Assembly: GCA_027574665.1 (NCBI GenBank)
Contig: CM050656.1
Location: 7,763,501-7,827,500 of the forward strand
Source of the DNA: Rhynochetos jubatus
Taxonomy: Eukaryota > Chordata > Aves > Eurypygiformes > Rhynochetidae
Direction: 5' to 3'
Length of the DNA: 64,000 bases
Shown here in pieces: positions 24,780 to 38,200 of the stretch. The notes beneath the pieces were generated by a model. The model had not been told where the DNA came from, did not search any database, and was given only the letters and a program-made list of their open reading frames with translations. Position 1 is the stretch's first letter. The number at the start of each line of letters is the position of its first letter. The position numbers were made by a program, and so were the translations under genes.

Positions 24780-25420
24780 AAAAATACCTCCAGGAACGGG
24801 CGAACAATCGGTGCCTGAAGTTGGATTTATGCACCAAATTCATGTAATCTTTGAAATCCCTCCAGCCATTAGGTGTCTGAAGTCTGGTATGTACCCGAGA
24901 TTGTGGTACTGAAGTTCTTTCTGTGCCTTCAGTTCAGTACACGCCCAGAGCTGCCCAAGTCATGTGCATTCCTGGCTACCCCAAGTGCAACATCTATTCC
25001 GAAAATACGCGCTCTTTCAATGTTCTTCCATTTAATTTAAAATTAAGACCTCTGTCTTCTCTGAGCTGTAGGTCAGGACTAAGTGATCCTAGGGGAAAGC
25101 ATTTCCTTTCGATACTGCCGTGTTTAAGGTCTACTCTTGTTTTTAGGCTTCCCTGGTATCACTAGCCTCTCCAACTATTGACTTCCTGCTGGGAATTGCT
25201 AAAGCACACAGCCTTTCCCAAGACTTTTTTAGAGAACTGTGTCTTCCACCTGAGGTTCATGTGCCTGCTCCTTATGTATGGCAAGCACCAAAATCTCTCC
25301 CAAACTTCAATTACATTTCAAATGTTGGGGGAAATCGTGTGCCCAGCTTTTAAGTGTCTAGGAGCCGTTGTTGTAATGCCTGGGATGCTGGAAGACAACT
25401 GGTGCACCTAGCAGTGCTTT
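24780..25420. repeat. Possible old amniote interspersed repeat
   Basis: Words such as GGTGCCTGAAGTTGGATTTA, CCATTAGGTGTCTGAAGTCT and GTGCCCAGCTTTTAAGTGTC resemble the 'aggtgcctaaattc' motifs of old CR1/L3-type elements in reptiles and birds. The match is loose. Two plus-strand frames (24923-25165, 25178-25411) cover it but encode nothing I recognise. Confidence 0.3.
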
Positions 25421-27496
25421 ATGTTTGTAGCTCCTAAACTGAATTAGAAAAGTCCATTGCAATTGTATTCAGTACTCTCCAAATATCCTTTTTCCACCTG
25501 GGCAGATGCTAAAATTGTTCGGTGGCTATCTTGTAAATCGCTCTTCTCATTCTCAGTCTCTTCTGTAAATGATAATTTTCAGGTACAAGTTTTATTTATC
25601 ATTGATACTTGAAAAAATCCCCAAGCATGTAAGCGTAACTTAAATAATTAAATGCTTAATAATTATTCTACTATGTATTTCATTATGCCAGGATGTGGTG
25701 ATGCTATTTTTACTAATTTAATAAAGAAAACTAGTAACTTGATGAGAAAAAAAGGAGACATATTACAGATTCAGCTTTTCTTTTCTCTGTGATGTAATAG
25801 ATATGTTCAACTAGAGCAGATTTTTTTAATACCTTTTATTGAGAAATTCTGAAATCCTGATTCTGTCCTGAGGAAGGAAAATCTCTTTTAAACTTCAATG
25901 AGATAATGAGGCCTATGTTGCTTTGTAAATTACTTTGAGATCTATGGTGAACAAGATTTAAATATTATTGAAAGGAAAATTTGATTGAGTTTTAATTAAA
26001 TAAGGAACTTCAGGAATCAGTTTATGGAGATTGCTTTTTTTTTTTTTTTCCATGTGCTTCTTTATGCATTCATAAACTCTTCATACTTTTGTTACAGTGT
26101 GTAGTGAATTACTCTGCCTTCATGTAGAAGGGTGTAGGAGTGATAGTTGTGGCTGGTCTTGGAGCAGGGGCTATCCTCAGCTCTTGTACACAATCTGGCA
26201 CTTAATGGATATATTTGCTTGCAGAAGTACTTGTTTAGATAATCTACTTTGACATGTGGCTGCAGCATTACAAGTAAAATACAGATTCTTTATTTCCTCT
26301 TAAGTAAAACCTGCCTTGAATAACAGTTTGTTCTATTAGCTAGGAGCAGCGAGGTGAAGGTCTAATGGAGGAGCCCAATAAGATAGATTACAAGTCGTTT
26401 TCAGTATATAAACTTGGTCAAATTCATGAAACATGAATAATGTTCTTTATATTAACAATGAACAGTTGCATAAAAATACAGGCATGTGTTTTGAGGGAAA
26501 ATGATAGATGAAATGGAAATAAAGATGGAAAAAGTGAAATCATATCAGTTTCCTATTGATGTTTATTGAATTAGTCACATCCACCACTTAAGCATTTTGT
26601 AATCTACTAAAAATGCTTTTATAGTGTAGAAATTTCTTCTTATGAGTTTGACATAATGCAATCAAAACATTTAAGCTAACATCTTCATACTAAGAAATTT
26701 CATCCTCATATTATTTTAAAATTCTTTTTGATTAAAGCTAATATGTCTAATGTAGCCATCTAGTTATACAGAATTATCTTGATAGAAAATACTAAAATTG
26801 TGTAATAACATAGTAATTGTTTAGCAGTGTTCTGGGACTAGAAAATAAGCTTGTTAAAGAAAATGCTATATTTAAGTTAGCATTGGAATGTATCTTGACA
26901 CAAAGAGGATCTCCTGCCACTTTCTTTGAAGCTCAAGGAAATCTTAGAATTGACTTAAAGTAAAATCAGTTTGGCACTGAAAAAAAATTGTATGAGTTGT
27001 TTATGCTTCTCTCTGTCTCTCTCCTCCAAAACAATAATGAAGAGATAACTAGAGGATTAGGGTAACCCGGAACTGGATTGTGCCTTACATGCAACTGCAT
27101 ACTGTCAACCATTTGGGAGAGGAGGAGGGCGGGCTGGTAGGTGTACGGCTGTGTGTCTAATTCGAGTGCAGCAGCCAAAGAGCCCTGCTGTAACTGAGGA
27201 GGAGAAGGATGCACTAGTAACACAGTGAGGTCTAACTTCTGTGTTCAAAATCTGTTTGCTCTGGCATTGTTCAGGGGATTTCCTCGTGTACGCTAAGGCA
27301 ATATCACTTCTCTGATGTCTCTTACCATACTGATACTGTCAGCTACTTACTGCACAGCCATTTCAGACTGAGTGAGGTGGGCTGAAAGGGGAAAAACTGG
27401 CTTCTTTCAAAAACAGTTAAAAATGGTTATTGACAGTGTTGTCTTAATATCAAAATAGTTAAATTTAATGAGTGATGAGGCAGTACGTTGCATTGT
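25421..27496. other. AT-rich noncoding stretch, no gene seen
   Basis: AT-rich with a T15 run at 26035-26049. The 85-codon minus-strand frame at 26966-27223 is unrecognised. Confidence 0.65.
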
Positions 27497-27600
27497 GTCA
27501 CAAAGACCAAGGCTGGAAGGCACTTGAAAATCTACTTGTGTCTGCCCACCTGTTGGTAGAAACCTTCAATTTCTGCTCTCTTTGTAGGGAGTGCCAGTCT
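27497..27600 (-). mobile_element. Probable CR1-like 3' end, antisense
   Basis: TCACAAAGACCAAGGCTGGA, AGGCACTTGAAAATCTACTT and a TGTCTGCCCACC segment follow the antisense layout of a CR1 3' end ('tcacaaaaccaaggttggaaaggacctacaagatcatctagtccaacc'). It is diverged, so the subfamily is not clear. Confidence 0.55.
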
Positions 27601-30600
27601 GAAAACCTGGGCTTTGAGGTACGATAATTCTTGCAAACGTACATTTGAAAATTTCCAGGTGCTTAACGTGTTTAACATTTCAAACTGTATGTTTGCAGTA
27701 TTTGTGGAGGCTGAAATCCAAACGATATTGAATTCCTGTATGCTTATTTGCAAGAATTTGATTAAGGATTGCTGCAATGTCTACATTGCAGGTGGGTAAA
27801 TTACATAAGACATTTTATTTCTGTCTGTTACTGTATCTATAACAGATACAGTTGACTTGGGTCAGAATTCCTTCTCTAGGTATTGACAGAGGAGGCTGCT
27901 GAGTTTTGGCTACTACAGCAGATCTCTCTATACTGGCTTTCTATTGTGTCCCAGTTGTGACATTCGTGTAGGGAAAAGCATCTGCTTACTTAAGATGCTC
28001 TGGGCCCACTATTTGTGTAATGACTCTTTGTAGGTCAGATACAAGAAAGAAAGAGATCCTTCCTCTTTCTTGTGTGGTGTTATGTGTGGTTTTTTGTTTT
28101 TTGTTTGGTTTTTTTTTTAATATATCCACTCTGAATAAAACAAAAGATGTAAGATGTCAATATTTAATGAAAAAGAAGGATCTCTCAGTCAATGTTGCCA
28201 AGGAACAATATTTTACAAAAGGAAAAATATGGTTGCAGAGGGTAAATGCCATCTTTTACAGGTTTGCAGAATCCGGTGACAGTGGGAGCTTTGCATGGAG
28301 ATACTTAATATTTTCATGACAGAAAGCTTGTCTTCAAAGTCTCAATGCATGTCTTAAGTCACTTGAGAGCAAGATAGGAAACAGATCATCTGAAGTACAC
28401 ATAATTAAGATGATCCTAAAATTCATCTTTTTGTGAGGAGAAACAGAGACAAAGATATTATTGTTCCAGAACTGAGGCTAATGTAACTTCCTAAGGGCTG
28501 TTCTACATTGTATTCAAACATAATGCTTTCCCATATCTTCAATTAATATGCATTTAGACACTATATTTAGAGATTTTAATACTATGTTTAAATTTAAATA
28601 ATTAAGACATTTGAATAAAACAAAGCAGGTAGCTGAGTGTACAAATGAGCACTTATCTGGCCTCTAGTTCCTGTAGCCTGAGTTTTTAACAGGTCAGCAC
28701 ACACTGACTAAATACAACTTTAAAGATTTTCTGAAGTGTTTCAACTGAGGAGGTCTGGGACAGATGTAGGGCTAATATACATACAGGTTCTGTGTTTAAA
28801 ACCATATGAACTTTATTCCAGAATTTGTTCAAATTCATAAGAATCTTTCCTTTGACTTGGATGGACTTTGGATTGAGCTCAAAATGGATATTTTTGTTTA
28901 AATAAACACAAAACATATGGTAGACAGCTGATTCTCTTTCTGTTGTTTGTTCAGTTAACAGCTTCTTTAGAATCACTACATTTGTTATTGGAGTATATAG
29001 ATTAGGGATGAAATTAAATAGTCTTCAAATTGCCCACCCAGATTTGTTCAATTCTTGGAGGCAAACCAAGTAAATTAATCCCCGAGACTGGTGACCAAGA
29101 TATCATCAATCAGAATATTCATCGTTCCATATCTAGGCTGCTTTCCAGAGACTGGGCCTTCCCCCCCCCCCCCATTGGTAAATTCAGCTACTGAATCATT
29201 AGAGACATTTTAAAAGAACTGTTGAAAATTCAAAAATCTAAATGCATATTATGTGTTATTTAGCAAATATTTATTTGGCTCCTACCAGCACAATTCCTTT
29301 TTTTTTCATGTGGTTTGCTGCAGGTGTAATATATCTCTTGCATCTACAAAGATTAGACTATTCTCTATGAAGAATGCTTATTTCTTACTCTCCTCTTGCC
29401 TATGGCTGCTATTACAATATGGCATTGGTTGCTGATTGTCTTCTAAAATATATTCTAATTTGCTCCAATATTTCCATGTCTACTGGAATATTTAGTCACA
29501 CAACATGTCTCTAGTGATAGTGGCTGTAGGCTAGTGCCTACTGCAGGGTGGCCGAATGTTGTACTAGATGGGTATTTTTCTACGTTGAGAAGGCAGCAGC
29601 TGTTATCTTCCTTCAACCGGGTTTGCCATATTAGCTGTGCCGGCAGTAAACTGAGGCCTGCTCGTAACCGTTTGAATTCACCATTTTATGTTTGTGCTGT
29701 TGGGTCATTTTCATGTTGTTTCTAGAACCACTTCATATCTCAGCCGGCTTTGCTTTCTTTTCTCTTGTGTTTTTCTCTGTTGATGTTTTGAACGCATTTT
29801 TTCTCAATCATTTCTTATTCTTCTTCATTTCATTTCAGCAGCTCGATGAATTTTAGAAAGATGCTGTACCTTTTGTCAGACTGTATGTGTCATACCGGCT
29901 AAACCTATTGTCTATTCAACTTCTTCATCTTCAGTTTCTCTTGTCACGCTTCATTCTTTCATGTCCTAATGCTTCCTCCCCTCTTCCAGCCTCTCGGACA
30001 CGTCGTGTTTCTGGTTGCGTATTTCATACTGCGTGCACGGACAGCAGACCTCTGCTTGCCACAGCTTGCAGCACCACGTGGCTTGCCTTTTGTGATCACT
30101 TCAGAGAACCAAACACCCTTTGATGTACCAGAGGGGAGGGGGGACGCTTTAACGCAAATTCCTTTAAACACACAGGCCTCCTTACTGTCTTCCATCATTG
30201 CCATTTATCATACTGCTGACACATGGATGGAAGCATTTTCCTTTTATGTTAAGGCTGGGCTATTCAAAGACACTGGAAGGCAATATATACACTGCTGCAG
30301 CGTATTGACAGCAGCAAGGTATCTTTACGAGTTTGAGATATTACCACTGTTAAATAAACCAGGGTAGTGATGAGGATGAATAAAGTGGAAGGCTATAGCA
30401 GCTGCACGTTTTGATAAGGGAAAAGATAACAGGGGCATTCTGTTTTACAACTTAATGAGGTAAAATATGTATAGCTGTAATACCCGAGACCGCAGTTGGT
30501 GTTGGACCCCATGGTACATTACTTTGCAATGTATACGTTTATCAACCTAAAGAAAGTCTTTCCTTTGTCTTTGCCTTGTCAGAGGCATCTGTGACATACA

Positions 30601-32344
30601 ACTGCATAAAGAGGTTTTAGACAGGAATAATGCACAGGAAGCCAGGAAGACTGTGCCAGATAGTAAGGCTAAAGGCACGTATCTACTTAGAGTTTGGTTT
30701 TGTCCTTTAGTGTTGACATTTCTATCAGCAGGATGATTTGTGCTGATATCTGTTCAATCTGGGAAAAGATGAGCGGTCTAGACTGACAGGAGAAACAATG
30801 CATATAAATTGGGTTTATGATTCTCAATGTGTTTGTAGATATGTTAATGGCCTAATTCAGCAAATACATTGTGACTAAAACTAAGATGCCTACACATGGA
30901 CTCCTCCCTACACCATGATTTGTTTGTATCTGCAAAGTATACAACCCTTGTTTAGACCTGTAATTATTCATTTTTGATAATTCTCAGAGCTGAAATGTGA
31001 GTGCTAATTTAAATACTTATACTTCTTTGTTTTCCTCTTAAAATTACACCCACTTAATGCTTGGGCTTTGGCTGTTGAGAATCTGCTATATCAAACAATA
31101 TAGATTTTCAAAGCATGTATGTTTTGCCTTTCACTAACAAAGACAAGTTATCAAATTTACCGTAATGTAGATATTCAAAGAGATTGGGGGGTATGTTTCT
31201 CTCCCTCCTATAAATATCGATTTGAGCTGTAAACACACTGTTGTTTAAAAATTTGAATATAACTCATCTGTATCTATTATAGGAGGCAATACAAAGACAA
31301 GCAGAGGCAAAGTGCTCGTAGCTAGGTAGTAGTCAAAACAAAACTGTCCAGCCAAATGCGGCAGCTCATACAGCTCATCAGCAAGCTTGACCCCTGGGCA
31401 GCCTGAGAGGCAAGTTCATCAAGAGCTCACGTAGATAGAGCTAACAGGCTGCTGGAATGGTGCCTGAGGAGTCTCTGGGGACACCTCTGCCATGGCTCCT
31501 ACTAGGTATTTGCTAGAGTATGGGCATTGCAGCTGCTGGATGGGCTGTCTAAGTTTATGTGGACACTGGGCTTTGGTGTTAGAGTAATCGTAAAAAGAAG
31601 GTACAGAAACCTCCACTTTCTGTAAGAAGCCACACAGTTAACCAATTCAGCTTTATAATGCTATGCAAAATTACAAACTCTGTTGTGTCTATATGCAATG
31701 TTCCTGTTAGTGGTACGTTCAGTGTCTCCAGCAGGAGCTCTGTGCTGGCTGGGGTGAAATTTAGCCTGATGAGTTGGCAGGTACTATAGCAGATTAAATC
31801 TTAATCTCTACACCATCATCTCTTTTTTTTTTTGGTCATTTCACCATTTTTTTTTTTTCTTCTGCCAGAGTGGCTAGGGGCTGAATTTCAACCTACGCCT
31901 TTGTTAACAACCCTCATGTACATATAAATCTTGGATTCATACAAGTACATACCCTTGTATAAATTTCATCATCTTCTAAGATATTTCTAAAGATTTAAGT
32001 ATGTGTTTACATGAGATCATGGGAATTTACCAGCAAGTGGAGTTTTTCCAAGTGAAGGTAGTAGTTATTTTCTGTATGTTTGAATACAGGTTTTTATTCA
32101 GAGAGAACCTGAGAATTTGGAGAGAGGAAAAGGAGAGTTCAGATTAAAATGCAGAAATAAATGGGAAATCTGATATATTCCAATTTCTTAGGAGAGTTAT
32201 ATCTCTCTAAAACCTTTCTTTTCTGTGATGTCTATTTAAAACTTGACAACATTGGTGGTGTTCTGCTCCAGCTACTGCCTACTACAATGATCACAATCAT
32301 CTTGTCACCTTCTATACCTTTCCATCTGTCTACATTCCTCTGTT
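27601..32344. other. Noncoding stretch, no gene seen
   Basis: No gene is supported in about 4.7 kb. Plus-strand frames at 29887-30123 and 29969-30367 (78 and 132 codons) overlap each other and a minus-strand frame at 29959-30204, and none is recognised. A 9-base hairpin lies at 27830-27852 and a C13 run at 29161-29173. Confidence 0.6.
29161..29173. repeat. C13 homopolymer
   Basis: An uninterrupted run of 13 C in AT-rich flanks. Confidence 0.95.
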
Positions 32345-32475
32345 GTCTTGCAGATGGTAAGCTGTCTAGGGCAGAAGCTTTATTTTTGTTCTGTGCTTAC
32401 ACAGCATCTAGTGTATAGCACTTGGCACAATAGAGTCCTGGTCATTGGCAAAAACTATGAAGTTTTATGATGATA
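32345..32475 (+). repeat. Ancient L3/CR1-like LINE tail
   Basis: GATGGTAAGCTGTCTAGGGC, TTATTTTTGTTCTGTGCTTA, ACAGCATCTAGTGTATAGCA and CTTGGCACAATAGAGTCCTG, then GTCATTGGC, follow in order the amniote repeat I recall as 'gactgtaagctctttggggcagggactgtctttttgttctgtgtttgtacagcacctagcacaatggggtcctggtcca'. This is the best match among the old repeats here. The end of the 85-codon frame at 32161-32418 lies in it. Confidence 0.75.
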
Positions 32476-34690
32476 AAGCAAGTATCATTGTCAACCTCAT
32501 ATCTGTTAGAAAGTTTACTTATGTAAATACTAGTTTCCCCATGAGTTTTATGAAATATTTTATGTTGTTAAATTATTTATGATAAACACATCTTTCTTAC
32601 TGCTCAGCATAAATTAAAAAAATAAATTTAGCAAGGAAAGAAAATATTTATGAAGAGAAACCAGAAGCAGAAATAGAAGTGATAAATTAATCAAAATATC
32701 CTGATAGTGGCAACAGTCCAGATGAGAATTATCTCTTCTCTGAGAGGTCATTTGATTATTGTAAGGATGATGTTGCCCCTGTATGTATTATCTGTGGGGT
32801 TTCCCCACCTTTGTGATCCAGGGGATATTTTGGGAATAGTGGAGGACAAGGGTGTTCTGAAAAGATTTTGAGGGAAAATTACCTTGAAGAAAACGTGCCA
32901 ATGAGGAACAGGAATACAGTAGTGCTGCTGGGAGGTGTTAATACTATTTCAAGTTTCACTGGGGACTGCAAAGCAAGGGGGAAGAAATCGAGGGCATTTG
33001 GGATGTAATAACAATGAATAACCTTTAAAGATTTGCTACACGATAGAGGTAGCAAGAGCAGACAGAAGAGTCCATGGCCCTGAAGCAAGAGGCCGTTCAT
33101 AGCAAGGTGTGCCATTTTTGACTGCAGAAAACTATAAACTTGCCTGGGGGAGAGGTCCCTCATGGGACAGGAAAAGGTTGTAACAAGTTCTTTCTATACT
33201 GTAAATATCATATGTCAACTCCATATTGGATCTATCCTCTGCTAGTTTATGTAGACTAAAATGTCAACAACACACTTCCACTCAGTTTTATGTCACTTTC
33301 ACAAAAGCAGCTATTTGTGATAGCTAGATTGGTAAGAAAACAGTACTGGGTTGTGTTTGGCTAGAAATGATCCAGAAGATTATGGCCCTGGCCACAGCCC
33401 TGGAATATGTGTTTTAATGCAGATATAATTTTATTTTGACATTATAGAAACACAAGCAACTTCTGTATTTTTCCAAAAAAGATTCATGATACAAATTGTA
33501 TACTCGTATTTCTATGGTAATATTTTGGGAATGAATATTTCTTCCTACAGGGATGGAGAAAAGGAAAAAGAGGTATTGACCAAGGAGAAAACATAGATGA
33601 TGTGTTTGTACCAATCCTGAGGAGCTCTCAATAAGCAGTTACCTAAAAAATGCTGTCAGTATGGACAGCATTCATTGCTGTTTCATTCTATACAGCCCCA
33701 AGTCCTATATCCACTGGACTATGAAAAATGGTCTCCTTTTTATTGTCCTAGATTCTTGCATGAGTTTTCTGTTTGTCTACTCTGACAGTACTTATAAAAA
33801 AAATAAGAGGTGGTAGCATTGATTGTGGTGATGAGGCTTTTGGTTCAGAAGGGTGATGCCTGAAAGGTAGGATCATTCTTTGTCTTTGTAGGAATACATC
33901 AGACTTTTCTGTTACAGAAAGCCTTTTTCCTGGGACATGGAAGACTTCAGAGATCTGGTACCTTCATGCCATCATTCTCCCATTCTCTAGAAGTCTGGCT
34001 GGAGCCTTATGGTCTTTCTCTATTTAGTGTATTTATTTGTGTGTGTGTGTGATGTTCTGTCATCTCTTCTCTTACTGTTTTCACAACTATAGACAAAACA
34101 CATTAAAAGTAAGAGTTACAGTGGCAGACACCAAGAAGAAATTGGATACTAGATACTTCTATATTTCAATTAAGAATCTTTAAAGGTGGGAAACAGGTGA
34201 AAGGGATGCTATACAAGGTCTTTGCAGAGCTGTTAGACTTTTGTCAAATGCAAATATCAAGACTGCACTGAAGAAAAGTGATGATTCCATCAAGTTCCTT
34301 CATGTATATAACATACTGCACAAGGTTTGAAAAAAAATTGGCAAACACAAAAGCTGCTTACTACAAAGATAAACATAAAGCAGAAGCAAATGTTCATACT
34401 GTAGCAGATAGCTGGTCAAAAAAGATGGAAAATCTTCAACATGCTTCTGTTCAGAAAAAACCTGAAAGCTTCTAAGACAGCCTGAAAACAGTCTCTGGCT
34501 GTAAAATTAGTGGTGTTATACCATTCTGCGGTGAAGATGGTCAAATGCTGTCAAACTGAATGAAAGGAAAATCCTCTGTCACTGGCACAAACATTTCAAC
34601 AGTTTAATACACTCTCTGCCTGAAGCTATAAATGGAGTTCTGCTGTTCCCCACATAGATAGGAGCAGCACTAACAGCCACAGCAGTTTCT
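32476..34690. other. AT-rich noncoding stretch, no gene seen
   Basis: No gene or repeat recognised. Frames at 32879-33163 and 33414-33614 (minus) and 34278-34475 (plus) are short. A hairpin with a 9-base stem lies at 33649-33672 and is probably chance. Confidence 0.6.
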
Positions 34691-34759
34691 TAAAGATCAT
34701 GTGTAGATATCACATGGTGAAGCATCAGGCCCCAGTGACATTCCTCCTGAAACAGTGAA

Positions 34760-35284
34760 ATGCAGAAGTCAATGACTTGTCTAAAAAAAGGTGGAAAAAT
34801 AATAAAGTTACATTTGTTTGTCAGCCTAAGGGCTAAGGACAAAATTTCTAAGAGTTCAAAGACACACAGAAAATATCTGCCTCTGGAAACAAACAAAATA
34901 GACCACCTGTGCTGTGTTAGTCCTAAAAATATTTTTTCCCTAGCTGCTGGACAAATTTCTTTCCTAAACAATGTCACGTATGCTCTTAAGTTTGCTGAAT
35001 TTCCAGTCAAATTAGATTTTGATCTAGACGAGGCACAGTCCAAATTACTTTTTGCAATCGAATGTACCTTAGAGTGGGTGCAATGGACACACTACAGATT
35101 TAGAAAGTTTGTTTCAGGAGGCTTCTGCACAAATTGCTGTATCAATTTTCGTTTTTATTCTTATTTCCTAATGGAGTGGTATCAAAACCTTTTGGCCAAG
35201 AGGGAACGGTGGGAATTTTCACTGTCCAAAATGGTAAGCACTGTGTCTTTATATCACTCTCATCTAACACCTTCTGTGTTATAA
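34760..35284 (+). other. Unidentified 174-codon ORF, probably not a gene
   Basis: This is the longest open frame in the window. The predicted protein is rich in K, S, L and F. It starts MQKSMTCLKKGGKIIKLH and includes FPVKLDFDLDEAQSKLLFAI and WVQWTHYRFRKFV segments. I see no signal peptide, known domain or repeat. A GTAAGC that could act as a splice donor lies at 35233, and an AG precedes the frame at about 34766, so an exon is conceivable. A 117-codon minus-strand frame (34690-35043) overlaps it, which is typical of chance openness in AT-rich DNA with few stops. By a rough estimate, one frame of this length is not surprising in 64 kb. It could also be a decayed transposon or retrocopy. Confidence 0.2.
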
Positions 35285-38200
35285 CAGCTGCATGATGCCT
35301 TTAGAGAAAGCAGAAAGCAGTAGATATTAGTTTGCCACCCTCAGACTTGCATATTGTAGGCCACGGATTTGCTGTCCTGAAGTCTGCTCCTTGCCAGGGA
35401 CGCAAACTCTCAGTCTGCATAGACTGTTGGTGGCATGCACACTTGAGAACGCTTTAGTTGTGTTGCCAAGTTTCTGGGTCTGACATCAGCACAATGAAAC
35501 AATAGTTCTGTTCCAGCCTTGCTCTAGAGAAATTAAAATTGGGAGCTAAAATGTAGTGTTGAATCCTCCCAACAAATTCTGCTGGTTTGGTAATATGCTG
35601 TTTTACAATGTCATTTTCTTACCTTTTTACACCTACAGAATATTTAAGTCATGCTTTGGAGAAGCTATTTCTTTTGGTCATTTAATGTACGGTGAATAGC
35701 ACAGAGAGAGAGAGCAGTGAAACTTGATAAGGATGTGTAGAAGGCAGGTTGTTGATTTGTAGTTGCTGTCCTCTGTGCTGGAACTACAGCCAATGACAGC
35801 CTCTTCACCATCTCCCCCAAATTTGAAAGCAGAAGTGGCACTGCATTACAGAAGTGGCAGATCAAAGCAACTGCCACAAGTACAGAGGGCACAGGTGTGA
35901 CAGTGTGCTGTGAAAATCACCCCAATTTCTCAGGGAGCCCATTATGCTGACTCTTTGTGTACACAAAGAAACCTCCATGTGATATTTAAACTCTAAAGAA
36001 TTACTGCACCTCGACAATAAACATAAGTAGGAGAGCAGAGAGAATTTTAAATACCGGTCTACAGAGGTACCTAGGTTCTAGGCATGACTCCAGATTGCTC
36101 TGGATTTTGCTTGTTGATTCATGGGAATCTCAGTTGTCACAAGATGCTGCTGAAGCATTCATAGCTATATTTTTTCTTTTAGGACTTGTATTTTTGCCCT
36201 AAAAAAAAAAAAAAAAAAAAGAAAAGGCATTACACTCATGCTTCACTTTTTCCACCAGTGAATTGCAGAATTCCCAAGAAAGAACCATAACTGTTCTGTG
36301 TCTAGCAAGGTTTGTTTGGAAGTTGTATTACTATTAATGTAGATGGTCTATAACATTCCTTTCTTGTTTAGGAATTTTTCACAACTTTTCAGAGCCACAG
36401 ACACTGGCAGCAATGGACCAGTCTGACTATTATGTTTATTTCTATGCTATACCTACCTAATATTATTTTTTGGAACCATTCCCAAAATATCTCGATGGTT
36501 GAAAACAGACATACGGAGAAGACAATGTTCTTTGGAATAGAAGTAATAGGTTCTGTTTAGGGTATGTCCCAACACGAAAGAAGGAAGATGACCTGTGATC
36601 TGGAAGTCTTGGGGTCCTACTGCCTTTATCTATCCTTGAAATTGAAGATGTTAACTTTTGTTAGATTTATGGAAAGACCTCAGCTGCATATGGCGATATC
36701 TTTTTCTCTAATCCTCTGCCAAGTAATTCCAAAGGGATACATCCATCATTGAACACTAAGAAATGTTTTTGGATTGTTATCAGGTAAAAGATCTGGAGAA
36801 ACCTGTGGATGTACTGAAGGCCAGAGCTCAAGTATTTGTGCAACTTTACTGTTAAATTGGAGATAGATTAATCAAGTAGTAACGAACAATACGATATGCC
36901 AGATGTATAACAGAAAGAAAGAATATGCATAGTTGCTTCTCGCCAGCGTGAAGAAGCATTTCAGCTATGAAAGCAACACATTTAGCAGTGGATATCTCGT
37001 ACTTCAACTATCTGGAAGATGCATTGCTATTCTTCCATTGTATGAGGAAGCAGTATTTTCATCAGGTCCCAAATTGATGGCCAAATGAATTAAGTTCAAG
37101 TGAATTTTCAAATAGTTATATGAAGCACCCAAATGGACATTAAAGGAATAGGGTCATCCATCATTAAACCATTGCATTAGAGAAACAAAAAACAATTGTC
37201 ATTGTTTGGGCCCGCTCTTGCATACTCGCATACCCAGTGTTCTGCTCTGCGTCTTTATCTAGGTAGTTTGATTTATTCACCAGCTCAATTCACCGCCAGT
37301 TGCTGGCTGTGAGCCACTAATAATGGATTACCTATGCAGCAGTGCTTAAAGAGAAAAAGAAGATAAATTTTTATTACCAGAGCATTTTTGGCTCTGCTGT
37401 GAATATATATTTTACAATCTCTTGTTCTATGCTTGACCAGAATCCTTTCTCATCTGGAGGTTGTGGTAAGGAAGACATGGTAGGCAAGTAGGCTGTGGGT
37501 TTCCCTCCATCCCCCAAATATGACATCATCTCTGTGGACATTGAGGGCCAAAAGACTGAAGTCAAAATCTGAAGAACTCATTTTACTGTATCAAATTAAT
37601 GACTAATTAATAATGAGTAATTAACTTTAAATAAAAGGCTGAAATTGATCTAAAAGAGGATGCCACATGGATTCCTTGAATAAATCTACGCACCTTCCTC
37701 CTTCCCTGTCTGTGATGAAAACAACATAAAAGCTACCAAGTACAGCCTGTTTGCATGGTATTAAATCAGGAAATGAGAAAATATATAGGTTACTTCCAAT
37801 GTACTAGTCCTTGGCAATTTTTTTCATGCTCAAGCTCTGCATACAATGCAAGACAACTTGTATTTCTTTAATATGTAATTACTTAAAGAGTTTCCTCTGA
37901 GAGGCAAGTCAGCCCCCACAATATACTGCTTTTTGTTGTTCCTGAAGTTGCCCACTGCTTTGATTTCCCCTTCAAAATGGGTTAGCACAATCTTCTTGAA
38001 AGTGGTGATGTGATTAAATTTCCAAAATATTTTTTTCTGTTCCTGACAACTGTTAATAAGAAACAACTATTAATGAGAAATATGAGTCTAAACTGGGACC
38101 ACAGGTGACTATTCTCTCTCACTTGTAGTACACTGCTGGCTAAGTCTAGTTATTTAATTGGTTCCTAAGCACCTAATTTTTATGAGTGGGGCTTAAGTGG

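Noticed and set aside
27830-27852. Hairpin ACTGTATCT / AGATACAGT with a 5-base loop
   Set aside because: A 9-base stem with a short loop is expected a few times by chance in 64 kb, and there is no run of T or gene context.
29887-30367. Three overlapping ORFs of 78-132 codons
   Set aside because: Both strands are open over the same bases, no frame has a recognisable domain, and no splice or promoter signal stands out.
33649-33672. Hairpin AATGCTGTC / GACAGCATT with a 6-base loop
   Set aside because: Chance level, as above. No sign of a longer microRNA-type stem.
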